A model generated the notes under the pieces. That model was not told where the DNA came from. It did not search any database and saw only the letters and a program-made list of their open reading frames with translations. Of a stretch of DNA of 64,000 nt, positions 7,010 through 14,877 are shown piece after piece. The stretch covers positions 868,001 through 932,000 of the forward strand of contig NZ_LN849456.1 in NCBI RefSeq assembly GCF_900070355.1, in the 5' to 3' direction. The stretch comes from Devriesea agamarum. Its GTDB lineage: Bacteria > Actinomycetota > Actinomycetes > Actinomycetales > Dermabacteraceae. Each line of letters opens with the position of its first letter. The stretch's first letter is position 1. The position numbers and the translations under genes are program-made.

Positions 7010-8151
7010 TGAGTGCGGAGGCTCAGGAGCCTGTGCTGTCGCGGGAGCATGCGCAGGAGCTTGTGGATCAGATCCGGGAGTGGTCAACCACGGTCTTAGA
7101 CGGTATGGCGATGGTGGACCAGCTGGTGATGACCGCCTATCAAGGGCGGGCGTGGCTGGCATTGGGGTATGAGTCCTGGGATGAGCTATGTTCGGTCGAG
7201 TTTGCTCAAGCGCGGATGTGGGCCACGATCGAGGAACGGCGTGACCGGGTCCAGGCGCTCACTCAGGCTGGCCTCTCCACCCGAGCCATCGGAGCCGTGC
7301 TGGGTATTGGTAAGGACACAGCGCATCGCGATGCTTTAGCAGGTGTCTCATCTGAGACACCTGCTAAAGATGCGATGGGCCCGGATGCTTTAGCAACTGT
7401 CTCATCTGAGACAGTTGCTAAAGGTCTAGAGGGTGCTGACGTTTTAGCAACTGATGCAAATGCATCAGTTGCTAAGCCTGTGACCAGTGGTGATGCTGGA
7501 CGGGTGGCTGAGATCGTCGAGAAGTCCTCGTTGGGGAACGCGGTGGTGCAGGGCCTGGACGGGCGTGCGTACCCGGGTAAACGGGGTACGGCGGTCTCGA
7601 AAGTAGAGCGCCAGTTAGAGACGGTGCATCTACGTTCCCAGGGGCTGACTCAGCAGCAGATTGCTGAACAGTTGGGTGTTTCTCAACGCACGATCTCCTC
7701 GGATTTGGGAGAGATTGAAGCGATTATCGCCCCGGTTCCGGATTTGAGGGAGCGGGCTGCGCAGGGCAAGGCCACTGTCCAGGATCTTATTGAGCAGGCG
7801 GGGCTTGTGGTTGAGGAGATCCCCCCGGACCAGCTGGTCCGGGATGCCGAATACTCCTTGCGGGATCTTCAGTCGGTGATGTCGTATCTCGCGGAAGAGG
7901 TGATCTGGTCGGATGAGTTCGTGACCGTGAAAGGCGCGAAAGATGCTGTGTGTCAAGCAATTGGGCCGGGGCTTCTCGAATTGATTGCGGATCTGTTAGC
8001 GCTGTTGTATGAGCTGCCGCTGACGTCGTTGCCGGCAGAGATGATCCGGGATGTGCTCAAGCCGCATTGGACCGCGTTCGCGATGATGATCCAAAAATTT
8101 GGTGGTATGGACGCAGAGTTGACTGCTGCCGCTGCTGGGGATGTGTCATGA
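7009..8151 (+). CDS. ParB-like / phage-type DNA-binding protein with two HTH motifs
   Basis: A 380-aa protein. Residues ~18-110 match a common actinobacterial phage/plasmid DNA-binding module (GRAWLALGYESWDELC, SVEFAQARM, then AGLSTRAIGAVLGIGKDTAH, an HTH). Residues ~113-165 are an 18-residue tandem repeat encoded by inverted-repeat DNA (see 7334-7475). A second HTH is at ~212-232 (LTQQQIAEQLGVSQRTISSD), followed by a helical C-terminal domain. Family members often carry a 'GLDGKxYP' segment; here it is GLDGRAYPGKR at ~185. Proteins of this family are thought to bind DNA in replication or partition. Two broken copies of its 5' half occur downstream of the element. Confidence 0.7.
   Translation: MSAEAQEPVLSREHAQELVDQIREWSTTVLDGMAMVDQLVMTAYQGRAWLALGYESWDELCSVEFAQARMWATIEERRDRVQALTQAGLSTRAIGAVLGIGKDTAHRDALAGVSSETPAKDAMGPDALATVSSETVAKGLEGADVLATDANASVAKPVTSGDAGRVAEIVEKSSLGNAVVQGLDGRAYPGKRGTAVSKVERQLETVHLRSQGLTQQQIAEQLGVSQRTISSDLGEIEAIIAPVPDLRERAAQGKATVQDLIEQAGLVVEEIPPDQLVRDAEYSLRDLQSVMSYLAEEVIWSDEFVTVKGAKDAVCQAIGPGLLELIADLLALLYELPLTSLPAEMIRDVLKPHWTAFAMMIQKFGGMDAELTAAAAGDVS
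7334..7475 (+). repeat. Three perfect inverted repeats on a 54-bp tandem period, inside a coding sequence
   Basis: Arms at 7334-7350/7353-7369 and 7388-7404/7407-7423 (17 bp each) and 7444-7458/7461-7475 (15 bp), each with a 2-nt spacer. Outer half-sites share TTAGCA; the second arm is CTTTAGCAACTGTCTCA. Unit starts are 54 bp apart, so the coded protein repeats every 18 residues (DALAGVSSETPAK, DALATVSSETVAK, DVLATDANASVAK). Changes in one arm are matched in the other between units 1 and 2 (GGTG/CACC versus ACTG/CAGT), so the symmetry itself has been kept. Candidate binding sites of the encoded protein, a centromere, or mRNA hairpins. Confidence 0.93.
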
Positions 8152-8159
8152 CGAAAAGG

Positions 8160-8193
8160 GGGTCGGCCCCTGCGCTACACAGGGAGCCGACCC
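8160..8193 (+). terminator. Strong hairpin between the ParB-like gene and the next gene
   Basis: GGGTCGGCCCCTG and CAGGGAGCCGACCC pair around a 7-nt loop with one bulged base. There is no U-run after it, so it may be an attenuator or mRNA-stability element rather than a full terminator. It argues against translation starting at the ATG at 8148. Confidence 0.55.
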
Positions 8194-8300
8194 AAATGAT
8201 CACTGCACATGTCAGGGGGTGCCGATCAGTCACCAGCCTACGAGAAAGCACCCCGACCTGTCTAGAGAATGAGCCACGACAGCAAGGAAGCGATAGTGGG

Positions 8301-8849
8301 ATGGATAAAGACACGATAGACCGTCTGGTGGTGGATGCGGTGCAAGACCAGCGTCCTTTAGTGCTGAGCGTGTTGAAACACGCGGGGATGCTGGATTTGT
8401 ATGACGATGCGATGAACACGATCGCTTGTGATCTGATCGCACATCTGGATTTGTGGGTGACCAGGGATGATGCATCCAGTATCCGCCGGTGGGCGTGCGG
8501 ACGAGCCTATTTCGAGATCAAAAAGTTTGTGCGCAGTCAACGGGTCAGCGACGGGTTGGGGGTCCTCACCCGGGTGGAGTGGGAGGACGAGGTGATCGAG
8601 GCTCTGCCTGCGGTGGAACAGACACCGGACAGACCGCACCAATATCTGGGGGTGATGCATCGGGTGCGGGCGCTGATCATCGCTCAGCCGGGTGGGGTGG
8701 CCCGGTGGGAGGAGATTAGAAGTCTCGCGGAACAACCTGTGCGCGGACGTGAATTAAGAGAGGAACTTCGGACCTTGATGAGTGAGGTTTCGGGGCTTCC
8801 CCGGGAGTGTTTTAGCGCCGAGCATGAGGAAGCAAGGAGATCACGATGA
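8301..8849 (+). CDS. Hypothetical protein of the early operon
   Basis: 182 residues from the ATG at 8301, preceded by GGAAG at about 12 bp. An ATG at 8148 overlapping the previous stop (ATGA) would add 51 residues but places the 8160-8193 hairpin in the coding region; either start is possible. No known family was recognised. The protein is mostly helical with many charged residues (e.g. SIRRWACGRAYFEIKKFVRS, a region that resembles sigma-factor-like or phage transcription-factor helices). The stop overlaps the next start (ATGATGG). Context suggests a role in regulation or replication. Confidence 0.5.
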   Translation: MDKDTIDRLVVDAVQDQRPLVLSVLKHAGMLDLYDDAMNTIACDLIAHLDLWVTRDDASSIRRWACGRAYFEIKKFVRSQRVSDGLGVLTRVEWEDEVIEALPAVEQTPDRPHQYLGVMHRVRALIIAQPGGVARWEEIRSLAEQPVRGRELREELRTLMSEVSGLPRECFSAEHEEARRSR

Positions 8850-9142
8850 TGGAAATGGAGCTGGTGCTGGCTCATTCGCAGGCGACGGGGTTAACCCGGT
8901 TGGTGGCGTTGATCTTGGCCAACAGTTACGTGATTGATTGGGACTGTACTTCGACGACGTTGGAGTCGATTTGTCGTTGGGCTAATTGCAGCCCTGCGGA
9001 GGCTGACCGGGCGTTATATGAGTTGATCGCGTTGGGAGAGTGGCAGCAGGTCGGTGCGTGTTTGGATGGGAAGATTATGATGCGCCTGCTGGTGAGGTGC
9101 CCTGTCACGTGTGATCGTAGTGTGCAGCACCTGGTGGGTTAA
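8846..9142 (+). CDS. Winged-helix-like small protein, paralogue of the next gene's N-terminus
   Basis: 98 residues with a good AAGGAG site 6 bp before the ATG. It begins VLAHSQATGLTRLVALILANSY and continues with STTLESICRWANCSPAEADRALYELIALGEW, which parallels the start of the following protein (VLAHSQAKGTARLVAVALANHY ... SCSLTSVSRGLKELVTLGEW). This layout is that of helix-turn-helix replication-initiator-type proteins. The pair probably arose by tandem duplication; the short one lacks the long C-terminal tail. Confidence 0.6.
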   Translation: MMEMELVLAHSQATGLTRLVALILANSYVIDWDCTSTTLESICRWANCSPAEADRALYELIALGEWQQVGACLDGKIMMRLLVRCPVTCDRSVQHLVG

Positions 9143-9147
9143 CTGGG

Positions 9148-10545
9148 GTGAGTATCCAAGCGGGTGCGAAAGTTCTCGCACACTCGCAGGCTAAAGGAAC
9201 GGCTCGCCTGGTGGCTGTCGCGTTAGCTAATCACTACAACACCGATGAACGCTTGTCCTGGCCGGGGGCGTTTTGGATTGCTGAAGAAGCATCGTGTTCG
9301 TTGACCTCAGTCAGTCGCGGGTTAAAAGAACTCGTCACGCTCGGTGAGTGGTCACCAGCCATTGGTCCGGGTGGGTGTCGGGCGTGGGTGATGCATCTGG
9401 AGTGTCCGGGGGATTGTGATGGCACGAAGATGCACATCACCCCGGATAAAGCACGGCGTTTTGAAGAGTACCGGTCGTGGCAGCGGGATAAACAGCGGGC
9501 GCGTCGGGGTAAGGCTCCTAGTGGTCAGAAGGTTCTTAGCTTAAGGATGCAGACCGCTACTAGCGAGTCTGAGGTCTCGCCACCTGTACCTGCGGCAGGT
9601 GGAGCATCTGCCTCTAAGCCGGCGGCCACCGCGGCCACAACACCGAACCCCCAGGTTGCATCTTCTGAGCCCACCAGACGAATAAAACCGGTGACGCCGG
9701 TGGCATCCCATGCTCGCACGGACCGACATCCTGGTGGTGAACAGAGTGCCCCTGGGCCCGTAGATGGACCGGGTCTATCGGCGGAGCCGGGTCGGGCACC
9801 TCGTGTGCGTCGATGTCCGCGCCGGGTTGGCCGGACACGGCCAAGGATTCGCAGACGATCTGCGCGGGGCAGAATGCACCCGGTTCAGAAGGTTCTACGT
9901 CTAGAACCTTCTATGTACCCGTCATCTGGTGCGTTTGTACCCGTCAATTTGACAACAGAACCAATAAGAAACCCGAAGGGTTTCTATCCCTCCTTCGGAG
10001 GTCTAGAAACCCCAACCAACCAACACCACCGGCTAGAACCTTCTCGTACCCCTCGGGGTGGAAGGGACATAGAAGATTCTGGTGGGGCGCATAGCGCTCT
10101 GGTGGTGGATGCGAGACAGGTTCGGGGAGTTGTGCGTGCGCTACGCGCCGCACTGCCCTCGTCGGTTTCGGCTGCGTTGGCCTCTGGTCCGCTAGAACGC
10201 GAAGTGTCCCAGACGATTGCTCGGGGGATTGGGGTAGAAGATCTGAGGGTGTGGGTGGGGGCGCGGTCGTGGATAGGTGCGGGGCCAGGTGCGGTGATCA
10301 CGTGGCTTCGCCGGCTAGAACCAGAAATACTACCGGTGCCTGCTCATGCTGATCGGTGTGAGCGGCACCCAGATCAGCGGGCGGACTCGTGCTGGATGTG
10401 TCGTCGTGACCAGCGAGAGCAGGAACGACAACAGGCACAGCAGCGGCGTGAAGCTGGGGCCAGGGTCCCTAGGCGGGCTGCGGGTGAATCGGTACGTGAA
10501 TGGTGCGCACGAATACAGAGAGCATGTGGTGATGATAATGGATAA
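9148..10545 (+). CDS. Winged-helix replication-initiator-like protein with a long, structured-DNA linker
   Basis: 465 residues from a GTG 5 bp after the previous stop. Residues 1-~95 are a winged helix related to the upstream protein. Residues ~130-330 are low-complexity Pro/Ala/Arg-rich and unlikely to fold. Residues ~340-410 form a second domain (VRGVVRALRAALPSSVSAAL..., ARSWIGAGPGAVITWLRRLEP), and the tail has a Cys/His knuckle (CERHPDQRADSCWMCRRDQ). The linker DNA is packed with hairpins and inverted copies of AGAAGGTTCTA, as in initiator genes that contain their own origin. Identity as the element's Rep protein is inference. Confidence 0.55.
   Translation: MSIQAGAKVLAHSQAKGTARLVAVALANHYNTDERLSWPGAFWIAEEASCSLTSVSRGLKELVTLGEWSPAIGPGGCRAWVMHLECPGDCDGTKMHITPDKARRFEEYRSWQRDKQRARRGKAPSGQKVLSLRMQTATSESEVSPPVPAAGGASASKPAATAATTPNPQVASSEPTRRIKPVTPVASHARTDRHPGGEQSAPGPVDGPGLSAEPGRAPRVRRCPRRVGRTRPRIRRRSARGRMHPVQKVLRLEPSMYPSSGAFVPVNLTTEPIRNPKGFYPSFGGLETPTNQHHRLEPSRTPRGGRDIEDSGGAHSALVVDARQVRGVVRALRAALPSSVSAALASGPLEREVSQTIARGIGVEDLRVWVGARSWIGAGPGAVITWLRRLEPEILPVPAHADRCERHPDQRADSCWMCRRDQREQERQQAQQRREAGARVPRRAAGESVREWCARIQRACGDDNG
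9887..10080. repeat. Cluster of hairpins and inverted AGAAGGTTCTA motifs (candidate origin)
   Basis: Within 200 bp: AGAAGGTTCTA (9887-9897) and TAGAACCTTCT (9902-9912) form an 11-bp inverted repeat; AGAAACCC-GAA-GGGTTTCT (9967-9985); CCTCC-TTC-GGAGG (9989-10001); TAGAACCTTCT again (10034-10044); ACCCC-TC-GGGGT (10048-10059); and a variant AGAAGATTCT (10071-10080). A further AGAAGGTTCT lies upstream at 9527-9536. The protein encoded here is an unstructured linker, so DNA-level selection is plausible. Confidence 0.75.
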
Positions 10546-10966
10546 GAAAACCCGAACTGAGCAGGTCAAAGCCAGGATCAGAGAGTTTGTTCGAGAAATG
10601 CGGGTGCCGTCCGCAGTGCAGATCTGTGCTTTGACGATGGCATCAATCCCAGGACGTAATCACAGCATCAATTTGGTGACCGTGCTGTCTAGGGGTGGCC
10701 AGTGTATAGAGGTGGAATTTAGGTGGCAGCCACTGTATGACGGTAAGTACACCCCGATCTCGCAAGTCATTGAGGCTGAGAAGGATCTGTTCACGAGGCT
10801 GCGGGCAAAACTTTTCTTAAGCGTAGAGGATGCACAGGCGCTGACCACGTGGATTGTGATGTGTGTGCAAGTGGGTGAGCTGGTGGATGCAATGGACCCT
10901 GAAGGTGGGGTTGAGGTATTTGCCCGAGAACTTAACCACCGATTTGCAGTTGCCCAGGGCCGCTAA
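10532..10966 (+). CDS. Hypothetical protein, last gene of the early operon
   Basis: 144 residues. The chosen ATG at 10532 overlaps the end of the initiator-like gene by 14 bp; ATG 10538 and two GTGs just upstream are alternatives. No family was recognised; it contains an alpha/beta pattern (INLVTVLSRGGQCIEVEFRWQPL) followed by helices. It closes the co-directional 6785-10966 operon. Confidence 0.45.
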   Translation: MIMDKKTRTEQVKARIREFVREMRVPSAVQICALTMASIPGRNHSINLVTVLSRGGQCIEVEFRWQPLYDGKYTPISQVIEAEKDLFTRLRAKLFLSVEDAQALTTWIVMCVQVGELVDAMDPEGGVEVFARELNHRFAVAQGR

Positions 10967-11584
10967 CGTAGGCCAAGGCAACAATACCTCTCATACTTTT
11001 ATGGCTTCTAGCTGACCCGAACTAGTGTTCACAGACCTTCGCGAGCTCGATGAACGTCACATTGACGGCGCTATTGCACATTTAAGTTAATAGCTTCTCC
11101 ACATTGGGAATACCCCAATATGTATCACTACTGATATCGCTGTGCATGTTCGGCGCCGATATTTTCCACGACATCAGCAGCGAAAGACGACCTTACAAAA
11201 CTCCTTCCTCTCCCCTGTTCGACAAACCGAGGCAAAAACCCATGACTACCTCTGCATGCGAGACCGCCAAACACTCTTAGACTCAAACCTCGATCTGCTC
11301 ACCCGAGCTAGTCCGAAGACCGCTCGGACACAGAACCCCAGGGTGACGCTCGCTGCCATCCATAAGGTCACTCAGCACCTAAGCCTCGTACAGTCCTCGA
11401 CGCGGGAAAGAATCCCAGCGGAAACCGAACACGCACACACAGACTCACTCACAGCCCCCATCACTCCACCTCACCATACGAAAACCACAAAACCAGGAAA
11501 CCTCAAAACCATAAAACCACACAACCTAAAAACCATCAGAGTGCAGTCGTAGGCCGTTCTCCAAGCTCGTGGACGTGAACGAGT
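10967..11584. other. Intergenic region with inverted repeats and an 8-bp array
   Basis: About 620 bp without a convincing gene. It holds CGTCA-CAT-TGACG (around 11055), ATTGGG-AATAC-CCCAAT (11103-11119) and, from 11481, an array of 8-bp repeats. A frame open from 11142 to 11552 has no ribosome site and its last 25 codons are only translated repeat array, so it is not called. Confidence 0.6.
11481..11536 (+). repeat. 8-bp direct repeat array A (7 units)
   Basis: Seven contiguous units: AAAACCAC, AAAACCAG, GAAACCTC, AAAACCAT, AAAACCAC, ACAACCTA, AAAACCAT. The consensus is AAAACCAY. It ends about 50 bp before the glutaredoxin-like gene, with the A-rich strand on the coding strand. The same unit and orientation occur at four other places in the element. 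Confidence 0.92.
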
Positions 11585-11902
11585 ATGAGCATTCAGATCT
11601 ACACCCGCCCTCACTGTGGCCCGTGCCTATTCACCAAACGTCGTTTTGATAACTCAGGTCTTGCCTATACCGAACATGACCTGGCAACCATCCCACCGGA
11701 TCAGATTGATAAACTACGCGCCGCTGGGCACCGTCAAGCCCCGGTAGTGATCACCGAGACCGAGCAGTGGTCTGGCCTGAACATCGCGAAAATTGAGGCC
11801 ACCATCAAGAGCCATACCAGCCAAACCAACGCACACTCTGCTCCGCCTATCCCTAAGCCTGCCGCCCCAGCGCCAAACCCCACCCCCTCTTTAACCCCGT
11901 AA
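11585..11902 (+). CDS. Glutaredoxin / NrdH-like redox protein
   Basis: 105 residues. Residues 1-~78 are a thioredoxin fold of the glutaredoxin/NrdH type: IQIYTRPHCGPCLFTKR with a CGPC active site, and the cis-Pro region QAPVV. The C-terminal ~28 residues are an Ala/Pro/Asn tail not normal for the family. It stands alone behind repeat array A and is transcribed away from the wall-hydrolase operon. Possible roles are electron donor to a reductase or disulphide control of a transfer protein; no partner gene is adjacent. Confidence 0.78.
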   Translation: MSIQIYTRPHCGPCLFTKRRFDNSGLAYTEHDLATIPPDQIDKLRAAGHRQAPVVITETEQWSGLNIAKIEATIKSHTSQTNAHSAPPIPKPAAPAPNPTPSLTP

Positions 11903-12087
11903 CCATCCGTTTAGAGCAGGCATACTCACAATATTGTCGAAAAGGGGTGGGCACGTAGGTGCCGTACCCGACTAGCGCCTCCCGCACCAAACAGATCCCC
12001 TCCTTAACCAGCGTGGGCACGGGCTTGTGGTCCCGTTCTATACAGGATCCATGACAGAACGTTCACCTTGTCCATCGGGAGAGTTTT

Positions 12088-13212
12088 CTACGGGATCACA
12101 CGAGCGATACCCACAAACTGCGGGCCAGATAACCGCGCGGGACTAACCCGGGTTCGCCCCGCGGACTCGGACGCTTCCAGCATCTTGCCGCCACCAAGAT
12201 AAATCCCGACGTGGGAGACCACCCCGCGCTGAAGCCGATTCCCCCACGCCTCAAAAATCAGATCACCCGGGCGAATATCTGCCACTTGAACCTGGTTACT
12301 GCGCAACCTAGCCCACTGAGCACGCGCAGAGCGCGGCAACGTGACACCGACCTTGGCATAAGAGAATGAGGTCAGCCCCGAGCAGTCCTGAGCCCCGCTG
12401 GTAGGGCCCGATGGTCCCCCTGCCCCAAGCAGATATCGCACCCCGATCGTGGACTGCCCAGCCTGGATCGCACCGGCAACAGTCCCGGAGACACCGCTGA
12501 GATCCACCCCACTACCAGGTTTCGTACCAGCACACACGGCCGACCCGGGCTGCGTGGGATCCACCTGAACATTCACCCCCGACAGGGCGCTCATGATCGC
12601 TCGAGCTTTCGCCTCGTGTTTGGCATAGGCCTCCGGGTAGGCCGAACGTTGGACCCGTTGCGCGGCCACCGTCAACGGCATCCTCTCCCACCCGGGGATA
12701 TCACTCAGCCCAGGAATATGGTGCCCAGTTGCGATACCGGACCCGTTTTTCTCTAAGACCCCTTTGTAAAACGTTTTCGCAGCCCACGACACATTATTAA
12801 CCTCCGCTAGGGTCCCATAGGCCCCCGAGACACCAGGCGTGATCACTCGCTGTTGAAATGGACCCGCATCATGATCAGCATTAGGCACCCGCGAACTCGC
12901 GCTATCACCCAAAGTAGATTCTTGCATCGCGGTCATCACCGCGATCAACTGCCCCCGAAAAGGGACCCCCAGATCACGACCCACCCGCATGATCACAGCA
13001 GCCCGCCCCATCGCGTCACGAGAATACGGTGTAATCGGATCAACACCCTGAACATCCGCACTTAACGCCTCACCGCCCTCTGGTCCACAGGCCGCTGCAT
13101 CGGCAGAGCCTTGAGTACTGGTCACCAGCCCCACCATCAAGATGGCCACCACCAACACGATCGAAATGAGGATCATCGCTTTACCCAGCATCTTCCCCAG
13201 ACCAAAGCTCAT
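12088..13212 (-). CDS. Bifunctional peptidoglycan hydrolase (lysozyme-like plus NlpC/P60), VirB1-type
   Basis: 374 residues from an ATG that overlaps the lipoprotein gene's stop (ATGA). One N-terminal membrane helix (MILISIVLVVAILMVGLV) is followed by a lysozyme-like domain at ~75-210 (AVMTAMQESTLGD ... DHDAGPFQQR) and a C-terminal NlpC/P60 domain with catalytic Cys in DCSGLTSF and His in VSHVGIYLGGG. Such proteins open the cell wall for type IV secretion in Gram-positive ICEs. It is antiparallel to the glutaredoxin and ParA genes and forms a two-gene operon with the lipoprotein. Confidence 0.85.
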   Translation of the reverse strand: MSFGLGKMLGKAMILISIVLVVAILMVGLVTSTQGSADAAACGPEGGEALSADVQGVDPITPYSRDAMGRAAVIMRVGRDLGVPFRGQLIAVMTAMQESTLGDSASSRVPNADHDAGPFQQRVITPGVSGAYGTLAEVNNVSWAAKTFYKGVLEKNGSGIATGHHIPGLSDIPGWERMPLTVAAQRVQRSAYPEAYAKHEAKARAIMSALSGVNVQVDPTQPGSAVCAGTKPGSGVDLSGVSGTVAGAIQAGQSTIGVRYLLGAGGPSGPTSGAQDCSGLTSFSYAKVGVTLPRSARAQWARLRSNQVQVADIRPGDLIFEAWGNRLQRGVVSHVGIYLGGGKMLEASESAGRTRVSPARLSGPQFVGIARVIP

Positions 13213-13754
13213 CGCATACTCTCCTGCGGTGGCGTGATCGCCGAGGTGAGCCACGGATCACTCGGCTGATCACGCACGAGCGTGACCTCATACACCCCCG
13301 CATCGGTGTGCACATCAAGATCGGCCGTGACCGCACTGACCGAGACCACACGCGCTTGGTGGACTTGAGAGGCGGGAATCTTCGAGGGCAGGGTGTAACG
13401 CCACACCTGCTGCGCCGGGGGCGTCAGATGCGGGGCTAAGCCTTCCCACCATTGCGCATCCGTGGACGGGTGCGCTGTAAATGCCTGCATAGTAGCCATC
13501 GCAGCCGCGATCGCCTCCGCCTGGTCTTTCGCCGATGCAGCTGGCGGACCAAGATCGGTAGGCCCGTCCAAGGTCGGGGTGGCCCACGGTGCCATCGGAG
13601 TCTTTGGTGTAGAAGACGCGGCCACCGAAGCGGTCTGTGGCGGAGCTACAGAGGACACCTGAGGCGGTGGGGACGGGTCCGGGCGAGAACATCCCGTCAT
13701 CGTGCACGCAGCCAGCAGCGCTAGACCCCCAAATACTCTCAATCCTCGCGCCAT
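13209..13754 (-). CDS. Putative lipoprotein of the transfer region
   Basis: 181 residues from the ATG at 13754 (GTG 13757 is also possible), with GGGGAGA 5 bp upstream. The signal sequence ends in a lipobox-like MTGC (LLAACTMTGCSRP), giving a lipid-anchored Cys near residue 21. A Pro/Ser/Ala-rich stretch follows, then an alpha+beta domain (AEAIAAAMATMQAFTAHP..., ARVVSVSAVTADLDVHTDAGVYEVTLVR), a pattern of small NTF2/VirB8-like accessory proteins. It is co-translated with the wall hydrolase and probably sits with it at the membrane. Confidence 0.65.
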   Translation of the reverse strand: MARGLRVFGGLALLAACTMTGCSRPDPSPPPQVSSVAPPQTASVAASSTPKTPMAPWATPTLDGPTDLGPPAASAKDQAEAIAAAMATMQAFTAHPSTDAQWWEGLAPHLTPPAQQVWRYTLPSKIPASQVHQARVVSVSAVTADLDVHTDAGVYEVTLVRDQPSDPWLTSAITPPQESMR

Positions 13755-13871
13755 CACAATCTCCCCTTACTCGTTGTGCTCGTGCACCCTCTCACGCCCC
13801 ACGCCCTGACCCATCACCACAAATTTCTAGAACCACCCGGCACTTCCTGGCGCCCACCACCGTGGATGGTT

Positions 13872-13919
13872 ACAACCACAAAACCTAAAAACCACAAAAC
13901 CACGAACGGTTTTGTGGTT
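13872..13919 (+). repeat. 8-bp repeat array B, with hairpin, in front of the ParA gene
   Basis: Four direct units (ACAACCAC, AAAACCTA, AAAACCAC, AAAACCAC; 13872-13903), then a short spacer and the inverted sequence GGTTTTGTGGTT (13908-13919). The inverted part pairs with AACCACAAAACC (13890-13901) as a perfect 12-bp stem with a 6-nt loop. The stem ends 7 bp before the AAGGAG site of the ParA gene, so it could act as operator, centromere and leader hairpin. Confidence 0.9.
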
Positions 13920-13938
13920 AAAACCCAAGGAGAACACC

Positions 13939-14622
13939 ATGACATCACCCCTCTCACCAGACCCGGCTCCCGGGGTGAGGATCACCGTGGCCAGCAGTAA
14001 AGGCGGCACCGGGAAAACCACCACCGCAGTGATGCTGGCCTGTTCGTTTCAAGCTGGCGGATACCGAGTACAGGTTCTGGATGCGGACCCGCAAGGTGAT
14101 GCCACCGAGTGGGCTGATGATGCGGCCGATAACGGGGATCCCTTGCCCTTTGACGTGGTGCCGGTAAATCTTCGAGCGCTGCGCAGGCCACTCCCTGCCA
14201 CCGTGGATTTCCAGATCGTTGATACTGGTCCGCACTCTCCTGACGTGGCGCAGGTGGCCATTGACACCGCAACGTATGTCGTGATTCCCACGACCGCCTC
14301 GCCCCTTGATCTGCGCCGTATGTGGCGCAGCTTGGATACCACCGCACACCGGCGCACACGGGTGCTGCTGACCCGGGCTGAGCCGCGGACCACGGCCTAC
14401 CGTCATACTGTGGCCGCGCTCATTGATGAAGGCGCCCCGCATTTTGAGACACCGATCCTGGCGCGCACCGCGATCAAAGCCGAAACCGTTCGCTGTCCCA
14501 CCTATTTCTTTGGCTATGACGCCATCGCAGCCCAGATCATGCTGGATTTAGCCGAGATCTACGAGGACGAAAACTTCATGGAACCGATGCTGGCCCAGCA
14601 GACCTCCCTGATCGGACAGTGA
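13939..14622 (+). CDS. ParA-type partition ATPase
   Basis: 227 residues; ATG 6 bp after AAGGAG (13927-13932). A deviant Walker A motif is complete (SSKGGTGKTTTAVML), with DADPQGDATEW (Walker A') and DTGPHS (Walker B). The length and compact form are those of type Ib (small) ParA proteins, which work with a small ribbon-helix-helix partner. That partner is the next gene, overlapping or abutting its stop. Array B lies directly upstream, as expected for an autoregulated par operon. Confidence 0.85.
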   Translation: MTSPLSPDPAPGVRITVASSKGGTGKTTTAVMLACSFQAGGYRVQVLDADPQGDATEWADDAADNGDPLPFDVVPVNLRALRRPLPATVDFQIVDTGPHSPDVAQVAIDTATYVVIPTTASPLDLRRMWRSLDTTAHRRTRVLLTRAEPRTTAYRHTVAALIDEGAPHFETPILARTAIKAETVRCPTYFFGYDAIAAQIMLDLAEIYEDENFMEPMLAQQTSLIGQ

Positions 14623-14624
14623 GC

Positions 14625-14861
14625 ATGACTAACCCCTACGCACGCAAACCAAAGCGTCCCCGCCCGACCCCGGTCGCCCAGACCTTTCGCCGCCCCGAGA
14701 ATCTAGAGTCTCCGCCGCGGAAAAACACCAGTGTGTGGCTGGACGTCGAGCTTCACCGCCACGCCAAAATGCTCGCGGTCCAGCGCGGGATCAGCATCAG
14801 CGACCTGGTCAATGAGGGGCTGCGCCTAGCCCTTGCCACATACGAGAACACGACGATCTAG
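14625..14861 (+). CDS. Ribbon-helix-helix DNA-binding protein (ParG/omega-like)
   Basis: 78 residues from the ATG at 14625; a GTG at 14619 overlapping the ParA stop (GTGA) is an alternative. The N-terminal ~35 residues are basic and disordered (KPKRPRPTPVAQTFRRP), then a ribbon strand TSVWLDV and two helices (LHRHAKMLAVQRG, ISISDLVNEGLRLAL) make an RHH/CopG-type domain. RHH partners of small ParA ATPases such as omega of pSM19035 bind arrays of 7-8 bp repeats. This is the best candidate ligand for the AAAACCAY arrays. A 48-bp decayed copy lies at 38670. Confidence 0.75.
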   Translation: MTNPYARKPKRPRPTPVAQTFRRPENLESPPRKNTSVWLDVELHRHAKMLAVQRGISISDLVNEGLRLALATYENTTI

Positions 14862-14877
14862 CCGACAGGACGAGACA

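Noticed and set aside
8148-8300. N-terminal extension of the 8301 gene from the ATGA overlap at 8148
   Set aside because: The segment contains a strong hairpin (8160-8193) and low-complexity codons; ATG 8301 has its own ribosome site. Kept as an alternative only.
11142-11552. A 136-codon open frame before the glutaredoxin-like gene
   Set aside because: No ribosome site or family signal; the end is merely the translated 8-bp array.
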